The notes beneath the pieces were generated by a model. The model was given only the letters and a program-made list of their open reading frames with translations. It ran no database searches and had not been told where the DNA came from. From the NCBI RefSeq assembly GCF_016793225.1, contig NZ_JAEUMN010000185.1, forward strand, positions 1 through 32,123: DNA of 32,123 nucleotides. Direction: 5' to 3'. A program made the position numbers and the translations under genes. This stretch comes from Phenylobacterium sp. GTDB lineage: Bacteria > Pseudomonadota > Alphaproteobacteria > Caulobacterales > Caulobacteraceae. Positions 13,857 to 21,907 of this stretch are shown here, in pieces (position 1 is the first letter of the stretch; each line of letters begins with the position of its first letter).

Positions 13857-14759
13857 TCAGCCGCCCTGCAGCTTGCGGAAGAACTTCGCGCCCTGTTCGC
13901 CGCCGTTGAGGTAGGCGCGCTGGCCTTCCGGGTCGGCGATCCTGGCCCAGTTGTCGCGGACCTGCTCGACGGTGGCGCCCGGCCCGATGGCCACGCCCTC
14001 GGTCTCGACGATGCGCGACAGGGCGAAGGCGCCGGCGCCGGCGGTCAGGATGGCGCCGGTGGGGGCCTCCTCCGAGCACAGGAACACCACGCCCGGCGTC
14101 ACGTACTCGGGCTTGAGCAGCGCCAGCGTCTCGGGCGGCATCAGGTTCTCGGTCATCCGCGTGGCGGCGACCGGGCTGATGGCGTTGACGTGGATGTTGT
14201 TCTTCTGGCCCTCGAGCTTCAGCGTGTTCATGAAGCCGATCAGGCCCAGCTTGGCGGCGCCGTAGTTCGCCTGGCCGAAGTTGCCGTAGAGGCCCGTCGA
14301 GGACGTGGTCACCACGATGCGCCCATAGTTCTGGGCGCGCATGATCTCCCAGACCGCCTTGGCCGGCTTTACCGTGCCCATCAGGTGCACGTCGACCACC
14401 ACCTGGAAGTCGGCGATCTCCATCTTGGCGAAGGTCTTGTCGCGCAGGATGCCGGCATTGGCGACCAGGATGTCGATGCGGCCCCAGGCGTCCATGGCGT
14501 CCTTGACCATCCGGGCCACGCCGGCGTCGTCGGTGACCGACGAGCCGTTCGCGATCGCCTCGCCGCCAGCGGCCTTGATCTCCTCGACCACCTTGTTGGC
14601 CGCGTCCGAGCCGCCGCCCGAGCCGTCCACGGAGCCGCCCAGGTCGTTGACCACGACCTTGGCGCCGCGCCGGGCCAGCTCCAGTGCGTGCTGTCGGCCA
14701 AGCCCGCCGCCCGCGCCGGTCACGATCGCAACTTTGCCGTCGAAGCGGATGTCCGCCAT
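13857..14759 (-). CDS. SDR-family oxidoreductase, (3R)-hydroxyacyl-CoA dehydrogenase-like
   Basis: A 300-residue short-chain dehydrogenase. The NAD-binding motif is VTGAGGGLGRQHALELARRGAKVVVNDLGG at about residues 14-43, whose VNDLGG and following SVDGSGGG insert are typical of the dehydrogenase domain of peroxisomal multifunctional enzyme type 2 (DHB4-like). NAG lies at about 100. The catalytic triad is Ser in VVTTSSTGLYG, Tyr in ANYGAAK and its Lys four residues on. These enzymes oxidise 3-hydroxyacyl-CoAs or related alcohols. No hydratase domain follows, so it is the stand-alone form. The gene is monocistronic by position. Confidence 0.9.
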   Translation of the reverse strand: MADIRFDGKVAIVTGAGGGLGRQHALELARRGAKVVVNDLGGSVDGSGGGSDAANKVVEEIKAAGGEAIANGSSVTDDAGVARMVKDAMDAWGRIDILVANAGILRDKTFAKMEIADFQVVVDVHLMGTVKPAKAVWEIMRAQNYGRIVVTTSSTGLYGNFGQANYGAAKLGLIGFMNTLKLEGQKNNIHVNAISPVAATRMTENLMPPETLALLKPEYVTPGVVFLCSEEAPTGAILTAGAGAFALSRIVETEGVAIGPGATVEQVRDNWARIADPEGQRAYLNGGEQGAKFFRKLQGG

Positions 14760-14840
14760 CTCAGATCCCCTCTGGAGCAGGTGTTCGAAATTCGGCGCGC
14801 GTTGTGCGGGCGGCGAGGGATGGCGTCAAGCTGACGCGGC

Positions 14841-14860
14841 GGAGGGGGTGCGCCCCCTCC
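14841..14860 (-). terminator. Hairpin downstream of the ABC exporter operon
   Basis: GGAGGGGG/CCCCCTCC, an 8-bp perfect stem with a TGCG loop, lies about 60 bp past the last exporter gene. It lacks a T-run on the minus strand. With the adjacent hairpin at 14888-14905 it could end the exporter transcript. Confidence 0.4.
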
Positions 14861-14887
14861 GTCCCGGCGCGGGGCGCCGGTCCACCC

Positions 14888-14905
14888 CCCCCGTTGGGAC
14901 GGGGG
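14888..14905 (-). terminator. Second hairpin downstream of the ABC exporter operon
   Basis: CCCCCGT (14888-14894) pairs with ACGGGGG (14899-14905) across a 4-nt loop, 18 bp past the HlyD stop codon. No T-run follows. Probably part of a two-hairpin 3' end. Confidence 0.35.
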
Positions 14906-14922
14906 AGGAGCGGGGTGCGGCG

Positions 14923-15891
14923 TCAGCCGGCGGGGCGGGCGGGGACTTCAGCTTGCTGGGCGCGGACGAACTTCACGAGGACGCGCTGGCCGATCAGGAA
15001 CGGGGCGCCCGAGGAGTCGACGACCACCTCGACCACGCGGTCGTCGGTGCGCTCGGTCGGATCGTCGGACTGCAGCTTGCGGGCGCCGAAGACCGCGGCG
15101 CGGCGCAGGACCTTGCCGGGGAAGGTCCTGGTGGGGTCGGCCTCGGGCGACATCTGCACGCGCTGGCCGATCTCGACGAAGGGCAGGGCGCCCTCGGCGA
15201 TCTCGGCGCGGACGATGCGGCCGGCGTTGGGCTCCAGGTCGAACATGTTGGACACGTTCAGCGTCGAGGCGCCGGCGCCGGGGTTGGCATAGCGGCGCAC
15301 GATCCGGCCGTCGGCGGGCGCGCGGATGATCGAGAGTTCCTGGTCGTAGCGGGCCTCGTTGAGGCGCGCCTCGGTGGTGGCCACGACCGCCTGCTGGGCC
15401 ATGATCCGCGCCTCGGCCTCGCGCACGCCGTCGCGGGCCTGGTCGAGCTTCTGGGCGGCGACGAAGTTCGAGGGGGCCAGCCCCTCCAGGCGGCGCAACT
15501 CGCGCTGGGCGGCCGAGCGCTGGACGTCCAGCAGCGCGAGCGCGGCGCGCGCCTGGCGGACCTCGGCCTGGGCCCGCTGGGCGGCGAGGCGGGGCTCGTC
15601 GTCCTCGAGACGGGCGAGGACCTGGCCCGCCTTCACGTCGTCGCCTTCCTGCACGAGCACGTCGCGGACGACCCCGGCGCGGCGGGCGGCGACCTGGATG
15701 ATCCCGCCCTCGACGTCGGCCTTGCCGTTGGCGATGGCGGCATATGGGCTGGGCTTGACGCTGGCCGCCGCCTTGGCGGTTTCGGCCTTCCTGGCCTTGG
15801 CCTGGCTCTGCAGGAACAGGCCGCCGCCGCCGGCGAGGGCGACGATCGCGAGGACGATCCAGACGAGGCGTTTGCGGAAGAAGGCGGGCAT
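14923..15891 (-). CDS. HlyD-family membrane fusion protein of an ABC exporter (DevB-like)
   Basis: A 322-residue periplasmic adaptor. An N-terminal membrane anchor (about residues 9-28) is followed by the first lipoyl half (ARRAGVVRDVLVQEGDDVKAGQVLARLED, about 69-97). Next come a long helical hairpin rich in Ala, Arg and Gln (about 98-190), the second lipoyl half (LSIIRAPADGRIVRRYANPG), and a beta-barrel part with GQRVQMSPEADPTRTFPGKV. It starts 5 bp after the ATPase stop in the same operon as the permease and ATPase, so it should link that pump to an outer-membrane channel. No TolC-like gene is present in the window. Confidence 0.9.
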   Translation of the reverse strand: MPAFFRKRLVWIVLAIVALAGGGGLFLQSQAKARKAETAKAAASVKPSPYAAIANGKADVEGGIIQVAARRAGVVRDVLVQEGDDVKAGQVLARLEDDEPRLAAQRAQAEVRQARAALALLDVQRSAAQRELRRLEGLAPSNFVAAQKLDQARDGVREAEARIMAQQAVVATTEARLNEARYDQELSIIRAPADGRIVRRYANPGAGASTLNVSNMFDLEPNAGRIVRAEIAEGALPFVEIGQRVQMSPEADPTRTFPGKVLRRAAVFGARKLQSDDPTERTDDRVVEVVVDSSGAPFLIGQRVLVKFVRAQQAEVPARPAG

Positions 15892-15896
15892 GGGGT

Positions 15897-16649
15897 TCAG
15901 GCTCCAACGAGCGCGGGTTGTCGGTGGGCGGCGCCGGAGACGTTGGCCGCGTGTTCGGTGCGCCGGTCGCTGAGGATCCGGCCGTCCTCGAGATGGATGA
16001 CGCGGTCCGCATAGGTCTCGAGGCGTGGGTCGTGGGTGACGCAGATCACGGCGGCGCCGTGCTGCTTGGCCGCGCGGTGGAGCAGCCGGATCACCACCTG
16101 GCCGTTCTCGCCGTCCAGCGCGCTGGTGGGCTCGTCGGCGAAGATCAGCTGCGGGTCCTTGGCGAGCGCGCGGGCGATGGCCACGCGCTGCTTCTCGCCG
16201 CCGGACAGCTCGGACGGCCGCTGGTGCAGCCGGCTTCCCAGCCCCACCTCGGCGAGGGCCTGGGCGGCGCGGTCGCGGGCCTGCCGCCGGGGCACGCCCT
16301 TGTACTTCAGGATGATCTCGACCTGCTGCACCGCGGTCAGGGCCGAGAACAGGTTGAAGCCCTGGAAGATGAAGCCGCAGTGGTCCAGCCGGAAGCGGTC
16401 GAGGGCCGTGGGCTTGAGGCTCCAGAGGTCCTGGCCCATGCCGACGACCCCGCCGTCGTCCGGCTTCAGCAGGCCCGACAGCGCGGCCACCAGGGTGGAC
16501 TTGCCCGACCCCGAGGGGCCCATGACCATGGTGACGTCGCCGTGCAGCGCGTCGAAGTCGACCCGCTTGAGCACCTCGATGTGGGTGCGGCCGGTCTTGA
16601 AGCGCTTGTAGAGGCCCTGCGCCGTGATGGCCGCTTTGTTGGTGTTCAT
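15897..16649 (-). CDS. ABC exporter ATP-binding subunit (DevA/LolD-like)
   Basis: A 250-residue ABC ATPase of the MacB/LolD/DevA class. Walker A is GPSGSGKST (44-52), the Q-loop lies in FIFQGFNLFSALTAVQQVE, the signature is LSGGEKQRVAIARAL, Walker B is LIFADEPTSALD, and the H-loop is VTHDPR. FQGFNLFSAL and SGLLKPDDG are typical of this class. The ATG overlaps the permease stop by four bases (ATGA), so the two are coupled. It powers export of a lipid, glycolipid or hydrophobic substrate through the permease and HlyD partner; the substrate is unknown. Confidence 0.93.
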   Translation of the reverse strand: MNTNKAAITAQGLYKRFKTGRTHIEVLKRVDFDALHGDVTMVMGPSGSGKSTLVAALSGLLKPDDGGVVGMGQDLWSLKPTALDRFRLDHCGFIFQGFNLFSALTAVQQVEIILKYKGVPRRQARDRAAQALAEVGLGSRLHQRPSELSGGEKQRVAIARALAKDPQLIFADEPTSALDGENGQVVIRLLHRAAKQHGAAVICVTHDPRLETYADRVIHLEDGRILSDRRTEHAANVSGAAHRQPALVGA

Positions 16650-17788
16650 CGCAGGAGATCCGCGGGCTGGCTTTTCTTGAGGACGCCCAGGGAAAAGAGC
16701 CCCGAGGCGCCGGCGATGAAGAGGAGGAGCACGGCCACGCCGATGTCCCAGGCCAGCGGGAAGCCCATAGGCACGCCGCCGCTCTGCGCCAGCAGGTAGA
16801 CGCCGACCGTGAGCAGGGCTGTGAAGGCGAGGCCCGCGACCCCGACCCAGAGCGAGAGCTCGAACACGATGCCGCGCAGCGCGCTCATCGGCACGCCCAG
16901 CGCCCGAAGGCTCGCGAACTCCTTGATGCTCGAGAGGATGGCCCCGCGCAGGGTCATCGAGGTGATCGCGCAGCCGATGGCGAAACCGATGACGACGCTG
17001 AACGACAGGAACAGGCCGATGATCTGCTCCTTCAGGAGGGCCCCCTCGTTGGCCTCGGCGAGCTCGGCGCGCGTCCAGGCGCGGTAGGCCCCCTTGGCGT
17101 CGCGGTTCAGCTGGTCGCGGACGATGTCCGCCCGCGCGGCGTCGGCCAAGCGCACCATCAGCGGGCCGGTCTTGCCGTTCTTCTGGACCATCCCCAGCAG
17201 GCGCAGGGTGTCGCGCGAGACGGTGATCGAGGCGTTGTTGATGTTCGGATAGCCGGTGAGGATCGCCCGGACCCGGACGGTCTTGCCGTTCAGCGAGGCC
17301 TCGTCGCCCAGCTTCACGCCCAGGCGGCCGAGCTGGCTCTCGTCGATGGCGACCGCGTAGGGCTCCATCAGCGCGCGGCGCGTCTCCTCGCTGAAGTCCA
17401 CCGGCAGGGTCACGGCCCCGGGGCGGGTGTCGACCATGTTGACGTCGACGAAGGTGGTGACGGCCTTCTTGCCGTCCTTGGGCCGGTTGACCCAGCGCCC
17501 GCCCTCGATGTCCCAGGCGGCCACCTCGACCACTTCGGGATGCATGTAGAGCTGCGGCTGGAGCCGTTGGGGCAGGGAGCCGCCGCCCGAGTTGATCAGG
17601 CTCTCCATCTTCGGCGGCATGATGATGATGTCGGCGCGGCTGCGGTCGAGCGTGGCGGTGACGCCCCGCACGATGCCGGTGAACATGCCCACCTGCGCCA
17701 GGATCAGCAGCCCCGCCACCGCGAGCGCCACCATGGCGGCCGTGTACCGGCGCCATTCGTACAGCAGAGTTGCAAGCGCCAGAGACAT
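16646..17788 (-). CDS. ABC exporter permease (FtsX/DevC-like)
   Basis: A 380-residue permease of the FtsX/MacB type. One membrane segment lies near the N-terminus (about 17-37), followed by a large periplasmic domain (about 40-250) starting VTATLDRSRADIIIMPPKMESL, then three C-terminal segments (about 258-282, 305-330 and 345-370). The SIKEFASLRALGVPMSALRGIVFE cytoplasmic coupling loop is characteristic. It is the first gene of the permease-ATPase-fusion protein operon and pairs with the next gene by a four-base overlap. A palindromic site (TTAC-N6-GTAA) lies about 60-80 bp before the ATG, suggesting repressor control. Confidence 0.9.
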   Translation of the reverse strand: MSLALATLLYEWRRYTAAMVALAVAGLLILAQVGMFTGIVRGVTATLDRSRADIIIMPPKMESLINSGGGSLPQRLQPQLYMHPEVVEVAAWDIEGGRWVNRPKDGKKAVTTFVDVNMVDTRPGAVTLPVDFSEETRRALMEPYAVAIDESQLGRLGVKLGDEASLNGKTVRVRAILTGYPNINNASITVSRDTLRLLGMVQKNGKTGPLMVRLADAARADIVRDQLNRDAKGAYRAWTRAELAEANEGALLKEQIIGLFLSFSVVIGFAIGCAITSMTLRGAILSSIKEFASLRALGVPMSALRGIVFELSLWVGVAGLAFTALLTVGVYLLAQSGGVPMGFPLAWDIGVAVLLLFIAGASGLFSLGVLKKSQPADLLR

Positions 17789-17846
17789 CGTGACGAACCG
17801 CCCTCACATCGAGCGTGGGTGTCGGCGCGGCGGTCTCGGTAGGCCA

Positions 17847-17866
17847 GTTACATCGCCGTAAGGCAG
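17847..17866. promoter_or_regulatory. Candidate operator upstream of the ABC exporter operon
   Basis: The plus strand reads GTTACATCGCCGTAAGGCAG and contains the palindrome TTAC-ATCGCC-GTAA (17848-17861). It lies 59 bp before the permease start. It shares 17 of 20 positions with 12085-12104, upstream of the sugar symporter pair. On the minus strand GATGTAAC also partly resembles a Caulobacter -10 box, so a promoter element is an alternative to an operator. Confidence 0.42.
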
Positions 17867-18043
17867 GGCCGGGGTCGCCGCGCGAACCGCGCTCAACCCT
17901 AAGAGGCTGCTGGCGAATTCAGCGGATGCGGCCCGGCCGATTAAACCTTCGTAATCCGCCGGACGTCGCCGGCGCTTCGCAGGATTTCCTTAGGCCTTCG
18001 CGGGCAAGGATGCCGTCCAACTGCGAGGTCCGCCACGGCCCGA

Positions 18044-18859
18044 ATGTACGTCACGACTGTCGCCAGCGCCGCCTATCCGATCCCCGTCACCCCCGTGCGG
18101 GCGACGGGCGGCGTCACGTCTGCGGACTATGCGACGCGTATGGCGGAGTTCGACCGGCTGTCGGCGGCGGTGAACGACACCAGCGGCAGGACCGCGGAGG
18201 CCCAGCGCGTCGAGGCCTACCAGGCGCTGCAGGCGATGTCCGCGCGTGGCGACCTGGCGGGCATCGATCCCGACCGCCGCAAGGTCCTGGACCGGGCCAC
18301 CTACGACAGCGACATCGGCCGGCGCGCCCAGGACCTGGGTCGTGACTTCGTCCAGGCGATGAACGCCGCGCGGCAGGCCGGAGGCCCGGGCGCCGCGCTG
18401 GAGGCGGTGGCCGCCCGCTTCGACGACCTGTCGGCGTCGGACCGGGACCTCCTGTTCAGGACGACCATCAACGTCGCCGACCGCAACGGGACCAAGCCCT
18501 ACGCGGACCCCTCGGCCTGGCGTGCGAACATGGACGCCCAGGCCCGGGTGGTGGCCTTCATGAAGGACGCGGGCGTCGTCGGCGCGAACGGCGCCCTGGA
18601 CCAGAAGGCCGCCCAGGCCAGGGCCGCGGCCGACCCGAAGTTCGCCGCTGCGCTGCGCCTCTCCATGCGCAGCGACAACAACTCGCCCGAATGGACCCAG
18701 GCGGTGTTCCAGGTCTTCGGCCGCGCTGCGCCGCAGGACGAGGTCCGCCTCTCGGAGGCCGCGAGGGCGGCCCTGGACGCCATGCCCGCTGCGCCCTCGA
18801 CGGCCGCGCCCGCCGCTGCGCCCTACCGCCAGGGCTCCATCGCTTCGACCACCGCCTAG
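18044..18859 (+). CDS. Hypothetical protein, Ala-rich and helical
   Basis: A 271-residue protein I do not recognise. It has no signal peptide or membrane segment. The first 25 residues (MYVTTVASAAYPIPVTPVRA) are Pro/Val rich; residues about 25-245 look mostly helical, with many Ala, Arg and Asp (TRMAEFDRLSAAVNDTSGR, RAQDLGRDFVQAMNAARQAGG); the C-terminus is an Ala/Pro tail (AAPSTAAPAAAPYRQGS). Codon use is like that of host genes. The ATG at 18044 has only a distant GAGG upstream. It is divergent from the exporter operon and followed directly by a hairpin. A cytoplasmic structural or motility-related role is possible but unsupported. Confidence 0.6.
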   Translation: MYVTTVASAAYPIPVTPVRATGGVTSADYATRMAEFDRLSAAVNDTSGRTAEAQRVEAYQALQAMSARGDLAGIDPDRRKVLDRATYDSDIGRRAQDLGRDFVQAMNAARQAGGPGAALEAVAARFDDLSASDRDLLFRTTINVADRNGTKPYADPSAWRANMDAQARVVAFMKDAGVVGANGALDQKAAQARAAADPKFAAALRLSMRSDNNSPEWTQAVFQVFGRAAPQDEVRLSEAARAALDAMPAAPSTAAPAAAPYRQGSIASTTA

Positions 18860-18861
18860 CG

Positions 18862-18880
18862 GCCGCCGACCCGCGGCGGC
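18862..18880 (+). terminator. GC hairpin directly after the hypothetical gene
   Basis: GCCGCC (18862-18867) pairs with GGCGGC (18875-18880) across a 7-nt loop, starting 3 nt past the stop codon. No T-run follows. Position suggests a 3'-end hairpin. Confidence 0.35.
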
Positions 18881-19045
18881 GCGATCAGGAGAGGGTTGCG
18901 CAGGCGGATTCGCCCACGGCCGGGACAGATTCCGGCGCCCGCCGCCGGCGCAGAGCGCTGCGGTCACGCTGCCCTTGCGCGCGCCGCGCTTTCGGCGTCG
19001 ATTGACGCGGACGGCCGCGGAGTCGCGGCGTGCGTCGGGGGATGA

Positions 19046-20326
19046 ATGTTCGGTCCGCAGAACGCCCAGAGCCTCGTCGGCATCGCGCTGGTGCTGCTCA
19101 TCTGCTGGGCCGTATCCGAGAACAGGGCGCGGTTCCCCTGGAAGCTGGCGCTGGGCGCCATGGCGGTGCAGGGCCTGCTCGTCCTGGCGCTGTTCGGGCT
19201 GCCGGCCGTCCGCGCCGCGCTGCAGGGCGTCGGCGTCGTCGTGGACGGCCTGGCGACGTCCACCCAGGCCGGCGTGGCCTTCGTCTTCGGCTTCCTGGCC
19301 GGCACGCCCAACCAGCCCTATGCGCTGACCGACCCGGGCTCGCTGTTCGTCTTCGCCTTCCGGGTGCTGCCGGTGATCCTGGTGGTCTGCGCGCTGGCCG
19401 CGCTGCTGTGGCACTGGAAGATCCTGGTCTGGATCACCCAGGCCTTCGGGGTCGTGTTCGAGCGGACGATGGGCCTGCGCGGCCCGCCCGCCCTGGCGAC
19501 CGCCGCCACCGTCTTCATGGGGCAGGTCGAAGGCCCGATCTTCATCCGCAGCTACCTGCCCAGCCTCTCGCGCTCGGAGCTGTTCATGCTGATCGCCGTC
19601 GGCATGGCGTGCGTCTCCGGATCCACCATGGTGGCCTATGCGACCATCCTCAGCGGCGTGCTGCCGAACGCCGCGGCGCACGTGCTCACGGCCTCGATCG
19701 TCTCGGCGCCGGCCGGCGTGCTGCTCGCCCGCATCATCGTGCCGCGCGACGCCGCCATCGAGGAGGCCCAGACCTATGACCCGCTGGCGGCCAAGAAGTA
19801 CGACAGCTCGATCGACGCCCTGATCAAGGGCACGACGGACGGCCTCCAGATCGTGATGAACGTCGCCGCCACGCTGATCGTCTTCGTGGCGCTGGTGGCC
19901 ATCGTGAACAAGATCCTGGGCGCCGTCGGCGACGCGGTCGGCTACCAGCTCTCGGTGGAAGCCGGCCTGGGCGTGATCTTCGCGCCGCTCGCCTGGGCCA
20001 TCGGGGTTTCCTGGGCCGACGCGCCCACCGCGGGCTCGCTGCTGGGCGTCAAGCTGGTGCTCACCGAGTTCACCGCCTTCATCAGCATGGGGAACATGCC
20101 GCTGGAGGCCATGGAGCCGCGCACCCGCGTGCTGATGACCTACGCGCTGTGCGGCTTCGCCAACATCGCCTCGGTGGGCATCAACCTGGCCGGCTTCTCG
20201 GTCCTCGTCCCCGAACGGCGCAACGAGATCGTCGGCATGGTGTGGAAGGCCATGATGGCCGGCTTCCTGGCCACCTGCCTGACGGCCTCGATCGTGGGAC
20301 TGCTGCCGCACGACCTGTTCGGCTGA
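19046..20326 (+). CDS. NupC-type concentrative nucleoside transporter
   Basis: A 426-residue CNT-family transporter that takes up nucleosides with H+ or Na+ across the inner membrane. About eight to ten membrane segments are visible. Family blocks include AFVFGFLAGTP, FAFRVLPVILVVCALAALLWHW, the central MGQVEGPIFIRSYLPSLSRSEL (the usual QTEAP site reads QVEGP here), SGSTMVAYATIL, ASIVSAPAGVLLARIIVP, and the C-terminal AYALCGFANIASVGI (matching the YALCGFANFSSIGI block). A GGGG ribosome-binding sequence precedes the ATG. A permease, a GST and an exported protein follow closely, probably in one transcript. The Gly in QVEGP sits in the nucleoside-binding region and might shift substrate preference. 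Confidence 0.93.
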   Translation: MFGPQNAQSLVGIALVLLICWAVSENRARFPWKLALGAMAVQGLLVLALFGLPAVRAALQGVGVVVDGLATSTQAGVAFVFGFLAGTPNQPYALTDPGSLFVFAFRVLPVILVVCALAALLWHWKILVWITQAFGVVFERTMGLRGPPALATAATVFMGQVEGPIFIRSYLPSLSRSELFMLIAVGMACVSGSTMVAYATILSGVLPNAAAHVLTASIVSAPAGVLLARIIVPRDAAIEEAQTYDPLAAKKYDSSIDALIKGTTDGLQIVMNVAATLIVFVALVAIVNKILGAVGDAVGYQLSVEAGLGVIFAPLAWAIGVSWADAPTAGSLLGVKLVLTEFTAFISMGNMPLEAMEPRTRVLMTYALCGFANIASVGINLAGFSVLVPERRNEIVGMVWKAMMAGFLATCLTASIVGLLPHDLFG

Positions 20327-20378
20327 GCCTTGCCTCGCCGGCGGCGGCGGGGCAGCGTGCCGGCGGGGGGAAGGGTGC

Positions 20379-21269
20379 ATGCTCGCACTGCTGATCGCCG
20401 CGATCGCCGTCGGGATCGCGGCCTTCGTCTGGGCCATGGTCCAGGCGCTGCGCGCCAATCCCGTGCGGCCTCCGCCCGAGGCGATCGTCGTCGGCGCCGT
20501 GACCAACTTCTTCGACGCCCTGGGCATCGGCTCGTTCGCCCCGACCGCAGCGTGGCTGAGGTTCCGCCGGCATGTCCCGGACCGTCTGATCCCTGCGACG
20601 ATGCTGATCGGCCACACGCCGCCGACCTTCGTCCAGGCGCTGATCTTCCTCGCGCTGCTGGGGGTCGGGATCGATCCGGTGCTGCTGGTCGGCTGCGCCG
20701 TCACGCTGACCGTGGGAACCTATGTGGGCGTCGGCCTCGCCACCCGCGCGCCGGTGCGGGTCGTGCAGGCGGTGGTCGCGGGAGCGCTGATCCTCGCCGC
20801 CGTCTTCTACGCCCTGGCCAACCTCGAGATGATGCCTGTCGGCGGCACGGCCCGGTCTCTGCCGCCGGGGCTGACGGCGGCCGCCATCGCGGCCAGCTTC
20901 GTCTTCGGCGTGCTCGTCAGCTTCGGCGTGGGGCACTACGCGCCCATGCTCGTCATGCTCAGCCTCATGGGCATGGACCCGCGGCTGTGCTTCCCCATCA
21001 TGGCCGGCGGCGGCGCGCTGGCCGCGGCGGGCGCCTGCGTGCGCTACATCAGGACGGCGCAGGTCGACCTGCGGATCCCGCTCGGCCTGTCGCTGGGCGG
21101 CATCCCGGCGGTGCTGGTGGCGGCGCTGTTGGTCAAGTCGCTGCCGGTCGAGCCGCTGCGCTGGCTGGTGATCGTGGTGGTGCTGTACGCTGCGGCGACC
21201 CTGCTGTGGTCGGCCCTGCGCAACGAGGCGGCGACGGCGGCCCCGGCAAAGCCCGCCGCAGGAGGCTGA
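20379..21269 (+). CDS. TauE/SafE-family (TSUP) permease
   Basis: A 296-residue integral membrane protein with about eight hydrophobic segments in two halves. The block VVGAVTNFFDALGIGSFAPTAAWLRF near residues 37-62 and the second-half block FVFGVLVSFGVGHYAPMLVML are the internally repeated signatures of the sulfite exporter TauE/SafE family. Members export sulfite, sulfoacetate or other small organic anions; the substrate here is unknown. A purine-rich GGGGGGAAGG precedes the ATG. The gene lies 52 bp after the nucleoside transporter and 2 bp before a GST, consistent with an operon. Confidence 0.85.
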   Translation: MLALLIAAIAVGIAAFVWAMVQALRANPVRPPPEAIVVGAVTNFFDALGIGSFAPTAAWLRFRRHVPDRLIPATMLIGHTPPTFVQALIFLALLGVGIDPVLLVGCAVTLTVGTYVGVGLATRAPVRVVQAVVAGALILAAVFYALANLEMMPVGGTARSLPPGLTAAAIAASFVFGVLVSFGVGHYAPMLVMLSLMGMDPRLCFPIMAGGGALAAAGACVRYIRTAQVDLRIPLGLSLGGIPAVLVAALLVKSLPVEPLRWLVIVVVLYAAATLLWSALRNEAATAAPAKPAAGG

Positions 21270-21271
21270 AG

Positions 21272-21907
21272 ATGAAGCTCTACGATACGCCGCTCGCGCC
21301 GAACCCGCGCCGCGTCCGGTGGGTCATGGCCGAAAAGGGCGTCGCCGACGTCGAGATCGTCCCGGTCGACCTGTTCCAGGGCCAGCACAAGACCCCGGAG
21401 TATCTGGCCAAGGCCGGCCTGCCGAACGTGCCCATGCTGGAGCTCGACGACGGGACCTGCGTGACCGAGAGCATCGCCATATGCCGTTACCTGGAGGCGA
21501 GGTATCCCGCGCCCAACCTGTTCGGCCGCACGCCCGAGGAGGCGGCGGTGATCGAGATGTGGCTCCGGCGGGTCGAGATGATGGTCGCCACGCCGATGAT
21601 GATCGGGGTGCGCCATACCCACCCGGCCATGGGAGCGCTGGAGGCCCAGGTCCCGGCCGTGGGCGAGCACAGCCTCGCCGGCGCGACGAAGGCGTTTGGG
21701 TTCCTGGACGGGCGGCTGGCCGGCCGCGACTGGATCGCCGCCGACCGGGTCACGATCGCCGACATCGTGGCGTTCATCGGGCTCGACTTCGGCCGGATGA
21801 TCAGGTTCCAGCTGCCCGATGACCTCGCCCATGTCGCGCGCTGGGCCGAGGCGATGCGCGCGCGGCCCGCGGCCGCGGCGGGGATGCCGCGCAAGGCGCC
21901 GGCCTGA
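21272..21907 (+). CDS. Glutathione S-transferase family protein
   Basis: A 211-residue GST. The thioredoxin-like N-terminal domain (about 1-80) begins MKLYDTPLAPNPRRVRWVMAEKG and contains the cis-Pro loop GLPNVPMLELDDG and the glutathione-binding VTESIAICRYLE. An all-helical C-terminal domain follows, with the N-capping DRVTIADIVAFIGLDF. GGAGG lies 6 nt upstream of the ATG and overlaps the end of the preceding permease gene, so translation is probably coupled. The role may be detoxification of electrophiles; the acceptor is not readable. The next gene starts on its stop codon (TGATG). Confidence 0.92.
   Translation: MKLYDTPLAPNPRRVRWVMAEKGVADVEIVPVDLFQGQHKTPEYLAKAGLPNVPMLELDDGTCVTESIAICRYLEARYPAPNLFGRTPEEAAVIEMWLRRVEMMVATPMMIGVRHTHPAMGALEAQVPAVGEHSLAGATKAFGFLDGRLAGRDWIAADRVTIADIVAFIGLDFGRMIRFQLPDDLAHVARWAEAMRARPAAAAGMPRKAPA

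Noticed and set aside
19002-19008. TTGACGC as a nupC promoter -35
   Set aside because: No acceptable Caulobacter-type -10 lies at the required distance, so the match is probably chance.
17990-20704. Minus-strand open frame of 904 codons opposite the hypothetical and nupC genes
   Set aside because: Low-complexity His/Arg/Gly/Asp-rich translation, antisense to a nucleoside transporter with many family motifs; a codon-bias shadow.
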